Source: Cellulomonas chitinilytica (GTDB lineage: Bacteria > Actinomycetota > Actinomycetes > Actinomycetales > Cellulomonadaceae). From it: a stretch of DNA of 64,000 bases. Below, in pieces: positions 10,075-19,008 of the stretch (its first letter is position 1; every line of letters starts with the position of its first letter). The notes below the pieces were generated by a model. That model saw only the letters and a list, made by a program, of their open reading frames with translations. It was not told where the DNA came from and searched no databases. Position numbers and translations under genes: made by a program. The stretch covers positions 1 through 64,000 of the forward strand of contig NZ_BONK01000014.1 of NCBI RefSeq assembly GCF_016862675.1, written 5' to 3'.

Positions 10075-10614
10075 TCAGGCGCTGAAGCCCGTCGGCATCC
10101 GCCCTGAGGCACGGTCGCGCAGCCGCCGGCCCTTGTCGTCGGCCTGCTCGCGGAGCCCGTCCTGGAACGTCAGCATCGCGGCCCTCAGCCGTGCCGCGTC
10201 GTCGTCGACCCCGGACGCGAGGATCCGCACGGCGAGCAGCCCCGCGTTGCGCGCGCCGCCGACCGACACGGTCGCGACCGGCACACCCGCCGGCATCTGC
10301 ACGATCGACAGCAACGAGTCGAGGCCGTCGAGGTGGGCCAGCGGCACGGGCACCCCGATGACCGGCAGCGGCGTGACGGCCGCGAGCATCCCCGGCAGGT
10401 GGGCGGCGCCGCCGGCACCGGCCACGATCACGCGCACGCCCCGCTCCGCGGCCGACCGGCCGTACGCGACCATCTTGTCCGGCTGCCGATGGGCGGACAC
10501 CACGTCCACCTCGACCGGGACGTCGAACTCGGCGAGCGCGAGCGCCGCCGCCTCCATGACGGACCAGTCCGAGTCCGACCCCATGACCACGCCCACCAGG
10601 GCCTGTGCTGCCAT
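10075..10614 (-). CDS. purE: N5-carboxyaminoimidazole ribonucleotide mutase
   Basis: PurE moves the carboxyl group of N5-CAIR to give CAIR in purine synthesis. The 179-residue protein has the family landmarks [10 protein letters not shown] near the N-terminus, [10 protein letters not shown] with the catalytic His, and [12 protein letters not shown]. The ATG shares one base with the TGA of purK (TGATG), so the two are co-translated, and PurE takes the unstable product of PurK. The C-terminal tail after FQDGLRE is about 20 residues longer than the core fold, as in many actinobacterial versions. Confidence 0.95.
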   Translation of the reverse strand: MAAQALVGVVMGSDSDWSVMEAAALALAEFDVPVEVDVVSAHRQPDKMVAYGRSAAERGVRVIVAGAGGAAHLPGMLAAVTPLPVIGVPVPLAHLDGLDSLLSIVQMPAGVPVATVSVGGARNAGLLAVRILASGVDDDAARLRAAMLTFQDGLREQADDKGRRLRDRASGRMPTGFSA

Positions 10615-11795
10615 CACGCCTCCGTCTGCTCGTGCGGTGCCTCGCCGCGCAGCAGCGCTGCCGCGGCGTTCGCCCGACGACGGACCTCGGAGAGGTCGTC
10701 GCCGCTCACGTTCACGTGCCCGAGCTTGCGGCCCGGTCGGACGTCCTTGCCGTACAGGTGCACCTTGGCCTGCGGGTCCTGCCGGGAGACGCCGGCGAGG
10801 GCGTCGGTCAGGTCCTCGAGGGTGCTGCCGAGGACGTTCGACATCACCGTCCACGCCGCACGCGGGGCGGTGTCCCCGAGCGGGAGGTCGAGGACCGCGC
10901 GCAGGTGCTGCTCGAACTGGCTCGTCACGGCGCCGTCGATCGTCCAGTGCCCGGAGTTGTGGGGCCGCATGGCGAGCTCGTTGACGAGCACCCGCGCGGG
11001 ACCGCCGTCGGGGTCCGCGACCTCGAACAGCTCGACCGCGAGCACCCCGGTGACCCCGAGCCCCTCGGCGATCCGCACGGCGATGCCCACCGCCTCGTCG
11101 CGGGTGGCGGCGTCCAGGTCGGGGGCGGGGGCGATCACCTCGGCGCAGACGCCGTCGCGCTGGACGGACTCGACGACGGGCCAGGTGCGCACCTCCCCGC
11201 TCGGCCGGCGGGCGACGAGCACCGCGAGCTCGCGGCTGAACGGCACCTTCTCCTCCGCGAGGAGCGGGGCGCCCGTCCCGTCCGCGGCAGCGGTCAGCCA
11301 GTCCGCGGCGTCGTCGGCCGACCGCACCACGCGGACGCCCTTGCCGTCGTACCCGCCGCGCGCCGTCTTCACGACGGCCTCGCCACCGGCGGCCGCCAGG
11401 AAGCGCTCGAGGTCCCCGCGCTGCGACAACGGTGCCCAGCGCGGGCAGGGCACACCGAGCTCACCGAGCCGGGTGCGCATCGTGATCTTGTCCTGCGCGT
11501 GGACCAGCGCGGCGGCGCTCGGGCGGACGGGCGTGCCGAGACCGGAGACCCGGTCCAGCAGGGCGCCGGGCACGTGCTCGTGCTCGAACGTCAGGACCGC
11601 GGCGCCGTGGGCGAGGTCCAGCACGGCCTGCGCGTCCGACGCGGTGCCGACCGGTGCGTCGACCACTACCTGCGCGGCCGACGACGTCGGGCTCTCCACC
11701 AGCACCCGCAGGTGCACACCGAGGGCCGTCGCCGCCGGTGTCATCATGCGTGCGAGCTGCCCACCACCGACCACTGCCACCACGGGTGCTGCCAC
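10614..11795 (-). CDS. purK: N5-carboxyaminoimidazole ribonucleotide synthase
   Basis: ATP-grasp enzyme that makes N5-CAIR from AIR, bicarbonate and ATP. At 393 residues it is of normal size. It begins [14 protein letters not shown], the classic PurK N-terminus. [16 protein letters not shown] is the ATP-grasp loop, and [17 protein letters not shown] is the family signature near the substrate site. The GTG start has a TAGGCT -10 eight bases upstream on the minus strand and no ribosome binding site. It forms an operon with purE and is divergent from the GtrA-family gene. Confidence 0.95.
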   Translation of the reverse strand: MAAPVVAVVGGGQLARMMTPAATALGVHLRVLVESPTSSAAQVVVDAPVGTASDAQAVLDLAHGAAVLTFEHEHVPGALLDRVSGLGTPVRPSAAALVHAQDKITMRTRLGELGVPCPRWAPLSQRGDLERFLAAAGGEAVVKTARGGYDGKGVRVVRSADDAADWLTAAADGTGAPLLAEEKVPFSRELAVLVARRPSGEVRTWPVVESVQRDGVCAEVIAPAPDLDAATRDEAVGIAVRIAEGLGVTGVLAVELFEVADPDGGPARVLVNELAMRPHNSGHWTIDGAVTSQFEQHLRAVLDLPLGDTAPRAAWTVMSNVLGSTLEDLTDALAGVSRQDPQAKVHLYGKDVRPGRKLGHVNVSGDDLSEVRRRANAAAALLRGEAPHEQTEA

Positions 11796-11803
11796 GGGCG
11801 ACG

Positions 11804-11809
11804 AGCCTA
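11804..11809 (-). promoter_or_regulatory. -10 element for purKE
   Basis: Minus-strand TAGGCT lies eight bases before the purK GTG, so the leader would be absent or one to two bases long. Confidence 0.45.
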
Positions 11810-11889
11810 GCCGAGGCCCGGAGCACGAACGACCGGCGACCGAAACGCTTCACGCGGGGCCCGCACACGGTCCTCCCAGCCAACGGCGC

Positions 11890-11895
11890 TATCCT
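11890..11895 (+). promoter_or_regulatory. Candidate -10 element for the GtrA-family gene
   Basis: TATCCT lies 34 bases before the GTG at 11930, and a GTGGAGGAC ribosome binding region lies between them. Confidence 0.4.
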
Positions 11896-11929
11896 CGCCG
11901 GACGATCCGCGAGCGTGGAGGACTGACGA

Positions 11930-12469
11930 GTGAGTGGACCCGACGGAGCGGTCGGCCCGGTGGCGTCGGCGAGCCTCGCCGACGTCGCCCTCCCGGCGAC
12001 GGCCGCCGCGACCCCCGCGACGTCCGCGTTCCGCAACGCCGCGCTGCGGGCACGTGCGTACGAGATCGCCCGGTTCCTGTCGGTCGGCGGTGTCGCGTTC
12101 GTCGTCGACCTGGGGCTGTTCAACCTGCTGCGCTTCGGACCCGGCCACCTGCTGGAGGCGAAGCCCATCACGGCGAAGGTGATCTCGCTGGCCGTCGCGA
12201 CGCTCGTGTCGTGGTACGGCAACCGGCACTGGACGTTCGCCGAGCACCGCACCGCGCGACGGGGGCGCGAGCTCGTCGTCTTCGCCGCGATCAACGTGGG
12301 CTGCGCCGTGGTCCCCGTGGGGACCCTGGCGTTCTCCCACTACGTGCTGAGCCTGACGACGCCGCTCGCGGACAACGTCGCGACCGTCGTCGGCATCGTG
12401 ATCGGGACCGTCCTGCGGTACGTCGGCTACAAGCGCTGGGTGTTCACCGGGACCGGCGCGCGCTCCTGA
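11930..12469 (+). CDS. GtrA family membrane protein
   Basis: Small 179-residue protein with four hydrophobic segments and the GtrA pattern: RFLSVGGVAFVVDLGLFNLLR, then LVSWYGNRHWTF and the ending LRYVGYKRWVF. Some family members flip or help transfer polyprenyl-linked sugars used in cell-wall arabinogalactan or O-antigen glucosylation. The first 40 residues are an Ala-rich cytoplasmic extension. The start is GTG with GGAGG at 11917-11921. The stop codon lies inside a 15-base tandem duplication. No glycosyltransferase partner is adjacent, so the substrate is unknown. Confidence 0.88.
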   Translation: MSGPDGAVGPVASASLADVALPATAAATPATSAFRNAALRARAYEIARFLSVGGVAFVVDLGLFNLLRFGPGHLLEAKPITAKVISLAVATLVSWYGNRHWTFAEHRTARRGRELVVFAAINVGCAVVPVGTLAFSHYVLSLTTPLADNVATVVGIVIGTVLRYVGYKRWVFTGTGARS

Positions 12470-12495
12470 CGCACGCTCGCCTGACGCACGCTCGC
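12466..12495 (+). repeat. 15-bp tandem duplication spanning the GtrA-gene stop
   Basis: CTGACGCACGCTCGC occurs twice head to tail (12466-12480 and 12481-12495). The first copy contains the stop codon, so the second looks like a recent non-coding duplication. Confidence 0.8.
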
Positions 12496-12498
12496 GCG

Positions 12499-12526
12499 TG
12501 ACCGCCGCGTCGGGGCCACGCGGTCA
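12499..12526. terminator. Weak stem-loop between convergent genes
   Basis: TGACCGC at 12499-12505 can pair with GCGGTCA at 12520-12526, giving a seven-pair stem with a 14-base loop between the GtrA gene and manA. The distal arm covers the manA stop codon. No T-run follows. Confidence 0.35.
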
Positions 12527-13720
12527 GGGCACGTCCGCCTGGACGAGCACTCCGTCGCCCCACGCCGTGACCGCACCCTCGCCGGCGGGCGCGAACGCCG
12601 CCTGGCCCCGGCGCAGGGGCAGGGTGCCGTTGCGCTCGGTGTGCACCTCGATCTCGCCCTCCAGGCACAGCAGGACCCGCGGCCCCCGACCGGGGATCCG
12701 CGCGACCCCCTCGTCGGTGAGGCGGGTGACCGACAGCTCGAAGTCGTCGACGGGCGCGTAGTAGATCTCCGTGGACGTGAACACCCGCTCGGGCGCGATC
12801 CTGATGGGCGGCGCCGCGACGGCGTCGAGGTTCACCAGCAGCTCGGGCAGGTCGATGTGCTTCTCCGTGAGGCCGGCGCGCAGGACGTTGTCGGAGTTGG
12901 CCATGATCTCGACGCCCACGCCCTGCAGGTACGCGTGCACCGTGCCCGCCGGGACGAAGACGGCCTCGCCCGGTCGCAGCGTCACCGGGTTGAGCAGCAC
13001 CGACGTGACCGCACCCGCGTCGCCCGGGTACGCGGCGGCGAGCCGGATGACGGTGCGGTCGGTGCGGGGTGACGGCGACCCGTCGACCAGCCGCTTCGCG
13101 CAGGCGTCCGCGAACGCCTGCACCTCGCCGATGCCCGGCCGCGTCTCGGGCGACACCAGCCACTCGAAGGCGGCCCGCACGCCGGACTGGGCGGGGTCGG
13201 CCATGAGGCGGGCGCGCAGGTCGGCGGCGAGCGGCGTGTCGAGACCGACGAGCAGCTCCGCCGCCCGCCGGGGGGCACGGAAGCCGACCATCGCGTCGAA
13301 CCGGGTCAGCGCGTACACGAGCTCGGGCTTGTGGTTGCGGTCGCGGTAGCTGCGCTCGCGGGCGTCGATCGGGGTTCCCGCGGCGTCCTCGAGCTCGTAG
13401 CCGACGCGTGCCCGCTGGATGCTCGGGTGCACCTGCAGGGAGATGGGCGACGCGGCGGCGATGATCTTGAGCAGGTACGGCAGCCGGTTCTCGGAGCGGG
13501 ACGCGACGTCGGCGCCGAGCGTCCCCTCGGGGTCCGCGGCGATGACGTCGTCGAGCCGCACCTGGCTGCCGTCGACGTGCGCGAGCGCGGGCGCGCTGGG
13601 GTGCGCACCGAACCAGGCCTCGGCGACCGGCCGCCCGTCGGGGACCAGGCTCAGCAGGTCCGGGATCGCCGTCGTCGAGCCCCACGCGTCCGGGTGCGTC
13701 GAGGGCGTGAGCCGGTACAT
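12524..13720 (-). CDS. manA: Mannose-6-phosphate isomerase, class I
   Basis: Zinc enzyme interconverting fructose-6-phosphate and mannose-6-phosphate, the entry to GDP-mannose and cell-wall mannan or lipoglycan precursors. The 398-residue protein has the type I PMI landmarks: EAWFGAHPSAPA, the metal-ligand stretch SLQVHPS, NHKPELVYALTRFDAMVGF, and VFVPAGTVHAYLQGVGVEIMANSDNVLRAGLT. An AGGAG ribosome binding site lies seven bases before the ATG. A minus-strand TAGCCT at 13799-13804 could be its -10, giving a leader of about 70 bases. It follows the histidine kinase gene on the same strand with a 149-base gap, so it probably has its own promoter. Confidence 0.94.
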   Translation of the reverse strand: MYRLTPSTHPDAWGSTTAIPDLLSLVPDGRPVAEAWFGAHPSAPALAHVDGSQVRLDDVIAADPEGTLGADVASRSENRLPYLLKIIAAASPISLQVHPSIQRARVGYELEDAAGTPIDARERSYRDRNHKPELVYALTRFDAMVGFRAPRRAAELLVGLDTPLAADLRARLMADPAQSGVRAAFEWLVSPETRPGIGEVQAFADACAKRLVDGSPSPRTDRTVIRLAAAYPGDAGAVTSVLLNPVTLRPGEAVFVPAGTVHAYLQGVGVEIMANSDNVLRAGLTEKHIDLPELLVNLDAVAAPPIRIAPERVFTSTEIYYAPVDDFELSVTRLTDEGVARIPGRGPRVLLCLEGEIEVHTERNGTLPLRRGQAAFAPAGEGAVTAWGDGVLVQADVP

Positions 13721-13869
13721 CTGACTGCTCCTGTCGTCGTGCCTCGTCGTCTCGGCCTGCCCACGCGGCAGGGGACGTCCGTCGGGCCAAGCACCCGTAG
13801 GCTACGTGATCCTGCCCGTCCGCCGTCCGCGCGCGCCGGGCCGGACCGGGGCACGGCGCCGGGCCGCGC

Positions 13870-15192
13870 TCACCGTCGCCGCCGGTCGGGCCGGGCGGAC
13901 ACCACAGCGCCGCGCGGCAGCACGACGTCGGGTCGCATCGACGCGGGGACCCCGGACAGGAACACCGCGAACACGGCCGGCCGGCGCTGCGCGAGCTCCA
14001 GACGTCCGCCGTCGGCCGACGCGAGGTCCCGGGCCAGGGACAGCCCGAGGCCGGTCCCCGCACCCGACGTGACCTCGCGCTCGAAGATCCGGGGGGCGAG
14101 GTCGTCGGGCACGCCCTCCCCCTCGTCGGCGACCTCCACGACGACGGCGCGCGCGGGGCCGCCGACCCGGGAGCGCACCGTCGTCGTGCCGGCGCCGTGC
14201 TTGAGCGAGTTCTCGATGAGCGTCGCGAGCACCTGTGCGAGCGCTCCCGGTGTCGCGAGCACCTGCGTGCCGGGCTCGACCTCGACGACGAGGCGACGGC
14301 CGGCCGCCTCGAACGTCGGCGCCCACTCCTCCTCCTGCTGGTGCACGACGTCGAGGAGGCTCACGGCCTCGGTGGTGCCGCCGTGCGCGCGCCGCGAGCG
14401 GGTGAGCAGGTCGTCGACCACGCGGACGAGACGCTCGACCTGCTCGAGCGAGATCCGGGCCTCCTCGCTGACCTCCGGCTCGGCGCTCGTGAGCATGATC
14501 TCCTCGAGCCGCATCGACAGCGCCGTCAGGGGCGTCCGGAGCTGGTGGGAGGCGTCCGAGGCGAACTGCCGCTCGGCGGCGAGGCGTCCCGCCATCCGGT
14601 CGGCGCTGCGGGCGAGCTCGGCGGCGACGAGGTCGATCTCCTCCACCCCGGACGGCTCGAGCTGGGGTCGCACCTGGCCCGAGCCGAGCTGCTCGGCGGA
14701 CGCGGCGAGGTAGACGAGCGGGGCCGCGAGCCGGTTGGCCTGCCAGATGGCCATCGCGATGCCGGCGGCGAACGCGACCACCGCCGCGACGACGACGAGC
14801 GCGATGACCCGGGCGCTGAGCCAGAACACGTCCCAGAACGACACGTAGAGCAGGACCGTCGCACCGGCGGCGGAGCGGACCTGCACCGACAGGCTGCGGC
14901 CCTGCACCCGGTCTCCCGCCTCGTACACGGTGCCGTCGGGCGCGCGCACGATGACGGACGCGGGGATCTCCCCCTCGCCGCCCGTCCCCACCGCCAGCAT
15001 GCGGTTCGTCAGCGGGTAGTCCGACTCGATCCGGAAGTCGACCGTCCGGGCGACGTTCTGCGCACGCACCTGCAGGCTCTGCACCTCGTTCTCGCGCACG
15101 AGCTGCGCACCGAGGAAGGCCAGAGGGAAGCCGAGCAGGACGACCGCGACCGTGACGGCGGCGATCGTCGCCTGCAGGACACGACGACGCAC
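13870..15192 (-). CDS. OmpR-type two-component sensor histidine kinase
   Basis: Membrane sensor kinase of 440 residues. An N-terminal helix and a second near residues 120-150 enclose an external sensor region of about 90 residues. A HAMP-like linker follows (ANRLAAPLVYLAASAEQLGSG). The dimerisation box is FASDASHQLRTPLTAL with phospho-acceptor H216, and the ATPase has N-box ENSLKHG, G1 DEGEGVP and G2 GAGTGLGLSLARDL. The GTG start lies four bases beyond the stop of the response-regulator gene, so both are in one operon. The signal is not predictable. The sensor domain shows no recognisable PAS or Cache motif to my eye. Confidence 0.92.
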   Translation of the reverse strand: MRRRVLQATIAAVTVAVVLLGFPLAFLGAQLVRENEVQSLQVRAQNVARTVDFRIESDYPLTNRMLAVGTGGEGEIPASVIVRAPDGTVYEAGDRVQGRSLSVQVRSAAGATVLLYVSFWDVFWLSARVIALVVVAAVVAFAAGIAMAIWQANRLAAPLVYLAASAEQLGSGQVRPQLEPSGVEEIDLVAAELARSADRMAGRLAAERQFASDASHQLRTPLTALSMRLEEIMLTSAEPEVSEEARISLEQVERLVRVVDDLLTRSRRAHGGTTEAVSLLDVVHQQEEEWAPTFEAAGRRLVVEVEPGTQVLATPGALAQVLATLIENSLKHGAGTTTVRSRVGGPARAVVVEVADEGEGVPDDLAPRIFEREVTSGAGTGLGLSLARDLASADGGRLELAQRRPAVFAVFLSGVPASMRPDVVLPRGAVVSARPDRRRR

Positions 15193-15195
15193 GCG

Positions 15196-15897
15196 TCAGA
15201 CCCGCTCGACGGCGCTCACGTTGCCCGTCTCGAACCGGAAGCCCATGCCGCGCACCGTCGTCACGTACCGCGGCGAGTTCGCGTCGTCGCCGAGCTTGCG
15301 ACGCAGCCAGGACACGTGCATGTCGAGCGTCTTCGTGGACCCCGTCGGGTCGGAGCCCCAGACCTCGCGCATGAGCGTCTCCCGCGCCACCACCGTGCCA
15401 GCCGCCGCGACGAGCACGCGCAGCAGGTCGAACTCCTTGGCCGTGAGGTGCAGCTCGCGCTCCGCCTGGAACGCGCGGTGGGCGGCGACGTCGACGCGCA
15501 CGTTCTGCGCGTGCAGCTCGTCCTCGTCGCCCGGGTCGCCGACGCTGCGGCGCAGCAGCGCCCGCACCCGTGCGAGCAGCTCGGCGAGCCGGAAGGGTTT
15601 CGTCACGTAGTCGTCCGCGCCGGCGTCGAGGCCGACGACGAGGTCGACCTCGTCCGCGCGGGCCGTCAGCACGAGCACCGGCGTGGTGAGCCCCTGGTTG
15701 CGGATGGCGCGCGCGACGTCGAGCCCGTCCATGTCCGGGAGGCCGAGGTCGAGCACGACGAGGTCCGCCGAGGCGGCACCGTCGATCGCCCCTTGACCTG
15801 TTCCTTGCACGCGCACGTCGTAACCTTCACGCCCGAGCGCGCGGGCCAAAGGTTCGGCAATCGCTGGATCGTCCTCAGCCAGAAGCACCTGGGTCAT
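15196..15897 (-). CDS. OmpR/PhoB family response regulator
   Basis: DNA-binding regulator of 233 residues, paired with the histidine kinase downstream. The receiver domain has the acidic pair ED(D) at residues 8-10, phospho-acceptor D50 in VVLDLGLPD, and K in DDYVTKPF. The C-terminal winged helix carries ELHLTAKEFDLLRVLV and WGSDPTGSTKTLDMHVSWLRRKLGDD, typical of PhoB-like proteins. A TAGCAT -10 lies six bases before the ATG without a ribosome binding site, suggesting leaderless mRNA. Targets are unknown. The 13-bp inverted repeat at 15985-16024 lies in the divergent region upstream and is worth testing as a site. Confidence 0.93.
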   Translation of the reverse strand: MTQVLLAEDDPAIAEPLARALGREGYDVRVQGTGQGAIDGAASADLVVLDLGLPDMDGLDVARAIRNQGLTTPVLVLTARADEVDLVVGLDAGADDYVTKPFRLAELLARVRALLRRSVGDPGDEDELHAQNVRVDVAAHRAFQAERELHLTAKEFDLLRVLVAAAGTVVARETLMREVWGSDPTGSTKTLDMHVSWLRRKLGDDANSPRYVTTVRGMGFRFETGNVSAVERV

Positions 15898-15903
15898 TCG
15901 CCC

Positions 15904-15909
15904 ATGCTA
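15904..15909 (-). promoter_or_regulatory. -10 element, probable leaderless start for OmpR regulator
   Basis: Minus-strand TAGCAT is followed by GGGCGA and then the ATG at 15897. Confidence 0.5.
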
Positions 15910-15984
15910 GGTCACGGGTCGGTCTCGCCCGCCACTGCCGCGCACCCGAGTTCTGCGGGTTCTTCGCTCGACGCCCGATCTGCG

Positions 15985-16024
15985 CCCGGAGGCTGACCTG
16001 CGACGGCGGGTGTCAGCCTCCGGG
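15985..16024. repeat. 13-bp perfect inverted repeat between divergent two-component systems
   Basis: CCCGGAGGCTGAC at 15985-15997 is perfectly complementary to GTCAGCCTCCGGG at 16012-16024, with a 14-base spacer. No gene ends here, so it is not an ordinary terminator. It lies between the two outward -10 elements (15904-15909 and 16051-16056). It may be an operator, an insulating hairpin, or neither. Confidence 0.75.
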
Positions 16025-16050
16025 GGCACGTCGCCCGCGACGGCTCCACC

Positions 16051-16056
16051 TACCCT
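16051..16056 (+). promoter_or_regulatory. -10 element, probable leaderless start for NarL-type kinase
   Basis: TACCCT is followed by CGGGGT and the GTG at 16063. No ribosome binding site is present. Confidence 0.5.
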
Positions 16057-16062
16057 CGGGGT

Positions 16063-17343
16063 GTGACCCGGTGGGACAGGCTGCTGCGGTGGGAGGAGGC
16101 CCACCGCTTCGTCGTCGACGCGGTGGGGACCGCGTTCACGCTCCTGCTCGTCGTGCCCTTCGCGGTCGCCGTCCCCGGCTACGGAAACCGGGGCTGGGTG
16201 CTGTACCTGACGACGGTGCTCCTCGTGGCCCCGCTCGCCTGGCGCCGGGTGCGACCCACCGCCTCCGTCGCGGCCGTCTACACGGTCGCCCTGCTCCAGA
16301 TGGTGTTCCTGACACCGCTCCTGATCCCGGCGGACCTCACGGTGCCGGTGGCCCTGTACTCGGTCACGGTGCACGGACCTCGCTGGGCGCACCGGGTCGC
16401 CGTCGGCGGAGCGCTGCTCGGGTCGCTGACGCTCGCTGTGCTGCTCAGCGGCTCGTCGTACCCGCCCGCCGCCCTGGGCACCGCGATCATCGCCTCGTCC
16501 ACGATGCTCACGGTCTGGGCGTTCGGGCTCGCGCGCCGGTCCCGACGGGAGACCATCGAGGCGCTCGTGGACCGCGCGCAGCGCCTCGAGGTCGAGCGCG
16601 ACCAGCAGACGCAGATCGCGACGGCCGCCGAGCGGGCGCGGATCGCCCGCGACCTGCACGACATCGTCGCCCACTCCCTGAGCGTCGTGATCGCCCAGGC
16701 GGACGGCGGGCGATACGCCGCCGAGGCCGACCCGGCCGCCGCGACGCGAGCGCTCGCCACGATCGGGGAGACCGGGCGCGCGGCCCTCACGGACATGCGG
16801 CGGCTGCTCGGCGTCCTGCGCGCCGGACCGGGCGGGACGGGCGGCGCCGGCAGCCCCGGCCCCGGCGAGCCCGCGACCGCCACCGGGTCGACGCCCGCCG
16901 TCGACCGCTTCGCCCCCCAGCCGAGCGCCGACGACATAGGCGCGCTCGTCGACCAGGTCCGCGGGAGCGGGGTCCGGGTCTCGCTCGTCCGGATGGGCAC
17001 ACCCCGACGCCTGCCGCCCGGGATGGGGCTCGCCGTCTACCGGATCGCGCAGGAGGCGCTCACCAACGTCCTCAAGCACGCCGGACCCGACCCGCAGGTC
17101 ACCGTCATGGTGAGCTGGCAGCCCGAGGCGATCCTCGTCGAGGTCGACGACGACGGCCGGGGCGCGTCCGCGGAGAGCGACGGCCTCGGTCAGGGCATGC
17201 TCGGCATGCGCGAGCGGGCCACGATGTTCGGCGGCACGGTCACGGCCGGACCGCGCCCCGGCGGCGGGTTCCGGGTCCGCGCCCAGCTCCCCACCCCCCG
17301 CGAGAGGACCAGTGTGAGCACCAGCGACGAGGAGACCCCGTGA
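16063..17343 (+). CDS. NarL/DesK-type sensor histidine kinase (HisKA_3)
   Basis: Sensor kinase of 426 residues with four to five N-terminal membrane helices and very short external loops, so it likely senses events in the membrane. The dimerisation box is IARDLHDIVAHSLSVV with phospho-acceptor H199. The HATPase_c domain has YRIAQEALTNVLKHA, DDDGRG and GQGMLGMRERA. A Gly/Pro-rich linker near residues 255-285 separates the two. The GTG is preceded by a -10 at six bases. Its TGA overlaps the GTG of the response-regulator gene (GTGA). The downstream ABC exporter genes suggest that this system controls an exporter in response to envelope or antibiotic stress, as in many actinobacterial LiaS/DesK-like loci. 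That link is inference. Confidence 0.92.
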   Translation: MTRWDRLLRWEEAHRFVVDAVGTAFTLLLVVPFAVAVPGYGNRGWVLYLTTVLLVAPLAWRRVRPTASVAAVYTVALLQMVFLTPLLIPADLTVPVALYSVTVHGPRWAHRVAVGGALLGSLTLAVLLSGSSYPPAALGTAIIASSTMLTVWAFGLARRSRRETIEALVDRAQRLEVERDQQTQIATAAERARIARDLHDIVAHSLSVVIAQADGGRYAAEADPAAATRALATIGETGRAALTDMRRLLGVLRAGPGGTGGAGSPGPGEPATATGSTPAVDRFAPQPSADDIGALVDQVRGSGVRVSLVRMGTPRRLPPGMGLAVYRIAQEALTNVLKHAGPDPQVTVMVSWQPEAILVEVDDDGRGASAESDGLGQGMLGMRERATMFGGTVTAGPRPGGGFRVRAQLPTPRERTSVSTSDEETP

Positions 17344-18065
17344 GCGACCCGACCCCCGCCCCCGTCCGGGTGGCCCTCGTCGACGACCAGCAGCTCGTCC
17401 GCGCGGGCTTCCGGATGGTCATCGACTCGCAGCCCGACCTCGAGGTCGTGCTCGAGGCCGGCGACGGCGCCCAGGCCGTCCGCGCGCTCGACCCCGCCGC
17501 CCGGACCGTCACCGGTCCCGTCGACGTCGTGCTGATGGACGTGCGCATGCCCACGATGGACGGGCTCACCGCCACCGCGGAGATCACCGCGCGGGCCACC
17601 GACGACGCACCCGCGCCGCGCGTCATCGTGCTCACCACGTTCGACCTCGACGAGTACGTGCTCGCCGCGATCCGCGCCGGGGCCAGCGGCTTCCTGCTGA
17701 AGGACACACCCCCGGAGGACATGCTCGCCGCGATCCGCACCGTGCACCGCGGGGACGCCGTGATCGCCCCGTCGAGCACGCGGCGGCTCCTCGAGCACCT
17801 GGTCACCGCGCTGCCGCCCGACGAGCCCGGCGCCCCGGCCGACCCCGCCCGGCAGGCCGTCGCGGACCTCACCGACCGCGAGCGCGAGGTGCTGCTCCTC
17901 ATGGCCCGCGGCCGGTCCAACAGCGAGATCGGCCGCGACCTGTTCGTCGCGGAGGCCACGGTCAAGACGCACGTCGGACGGATCCTGGCGAAGCTCGGCG
18001 CCCGCGACCGCGTCCAGGCCGTCGTGGTCGCGTACGAGACGGGGCTGGTCCGGCCCGGGGGCTGA
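17340..18065 (+). CDS. NarL/LuxR family response regulator
   Basis: Response regulator of 241 residues translated with the preceding kinase. The receiver domain shows VDDQQLVRAGF, phospho-acceptor D67 in VVLMDVRMP and K in GFLLKDTPPED. The C-terminal LuxR-type helix-turn-helix is LTDREREVLLLMARGRSNSEIGRDL, followed by ATVKTHVGRILAKL. The start is the GTG overlapping the kinase stop. The ABC transporter genes follow after 130 bases and are the probable targets. Confidence 0.94.
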   Translation: MSDPTPAPVRVALVDDQQLVRAGFRMVIDSQPDLEVVLEAGDGAQAVRALDPAARTVTGPVDVVLMDVRMPTMDGLTATAEITARATDDAPAPRVIVLTTFDLDEYVLAAIRAGASGFLLKDTPPEDMLAAIRTVHRGDAVIAPSSTRRLLEHLVTALPPDEPGAPADPARQAVADLTDREREVLLLMARGRSNSEIGRDLFVAEATVKTHVGRILAKLGARDRVQAVVVAYETGLVRPGG

Positions 18066-18156
18066 CCGCCGTCCCCGGTCGTGTCCCCCCACGGGATGAC
18101 GGGTGCCGGACGTCGTCCCAGCCCGCCGCCCGATGCGGTGCCGCACGGCCGCGACC

Positions 18157-18162
18157 TAGCGT
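18157..18162 (+). promoter_or_regulatory. Candidate -10 element for the ABC exporter operon
   Basis: TAGCGT lies 34 bases upstream of the ATPase GTG, with an AAGGAG ribosome binding site at 18185-18190. The 130-base gap upstream is where the NarL-type regulator would bind. Confidence 0.4.
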
Positions 18163-18195
18163 CGACCCTGCCAGCGACCCCGCGAAGGAGCCCCC

Positions 18196-19008
18196 GTGGA
18201 CACCACCCTCTCCCGCACCCCCGAGCCGACCCGGCCCACCGTGCCGGACCTCACCGCGTCCAGCGCCCGCGGCCTGACCAAGGTGTACGGGCAGGGCCCG
18301 GCAGCGGTCCGGGCGCTCGACGGCGTCGACGTCGACTTCGCGTCCGGCGCGTTCACGGCGATCATGGGCCCGTCGGGCTCCGGCAAGTCGACGCTCATGC
18401 ACCTGCTCGCGGGCCTCGACGAGGCGACGTCCGGTGAGGTGCGCCTCGGACCGACCGCGCTGACCGCGCTCGACGACGGCGCCCTGACCCGGTTGCGGCG
18501 GGACCGCGTCGGCTTCGTCTTCCAGTCGTTCAACCTGCTGCCGATGTTCACGGCCGAGCAGAACATCCTGCTGCCGCTGCAGCTCGCGGGCGTCAAGCCG
18601 GACCCTGCGTGGCTCGACCTGCTGGTCGTCACGCTGGGGCTCGGCGAGCGCCTGCAGCACCGCCCCGGCGAGCTGTCCGGCGGCCAGCAGCAGCGCGTCG
18701 CCATCGCCCGGGCGCTCATCGCCAAGCCCGAGGTCGTGTTCGCCGACGAGCCGACGGGGAACCTGGACTCCCGGGCCGGGGCCGAGGTGCTCAGCTTCCT
18801 GCGCCGGTCGGTCCGCGAGCTCGGCCGGACCGTCATCATGGTCACGCACGACCCGACGGCCGCCGCCTACGCGGACCGGGTCGTCATGCTGGCCGACGGC
18901 CGGGTCGCGGGCGACATCGTCGACCCGACGCCCGAGTCCGTCCTCACGGGCCTCGACGCGCTGCGCACCCTCGACGGCCCCGCGGGCGCGGCGGCGGTGG
19001 GGGCCTGA
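18196..19008 (+). CDS. ABC exporter ATPase (LolD/MacB-like)
   Basis: ATP-binding subunit of 270 residues. Walker A GPSGSGKST lies at residues 58-66, the Q-loop at FVFQSFNLLPMF, the signature LSGGQQQRVAIARAL next, and Walker B VVFADEPTGNLD. The sequence pattern is that of the MacB/LolD/FtsE group, which works with FtsX-like permeases. The start is a GTG with AAGGAG five bases upstream. The stop overlaps the permease ATG by one base. The export substrate cannot be told. Peptides, lipoproteins and antibiotics are all seen in the family. Confidence 0.93.
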   Translation: MDTTLSRTPEPTRPTVPDLTASSARGLTKVYGQGPAAVRALDGVDVDFASGAFTAIMGPSGSGKSTLMHLLAGLDEATSGEVRLGPTALTALDDGALTRLRRDRVGFVFQSFNLLPMFTAEQNILLPLQLAGVKPDPAWLDLLVVTLGLGERLQHRPGELSGGQQQRVAIARALIAKPEVVFADEPTGNLDSRAGAEVLSFLRRSVRELGRTVIMVTHDPTAAAYADRVVMLADGRVAGDIVDPTPESVLTGLDALRTLDGPAGAAAVGA

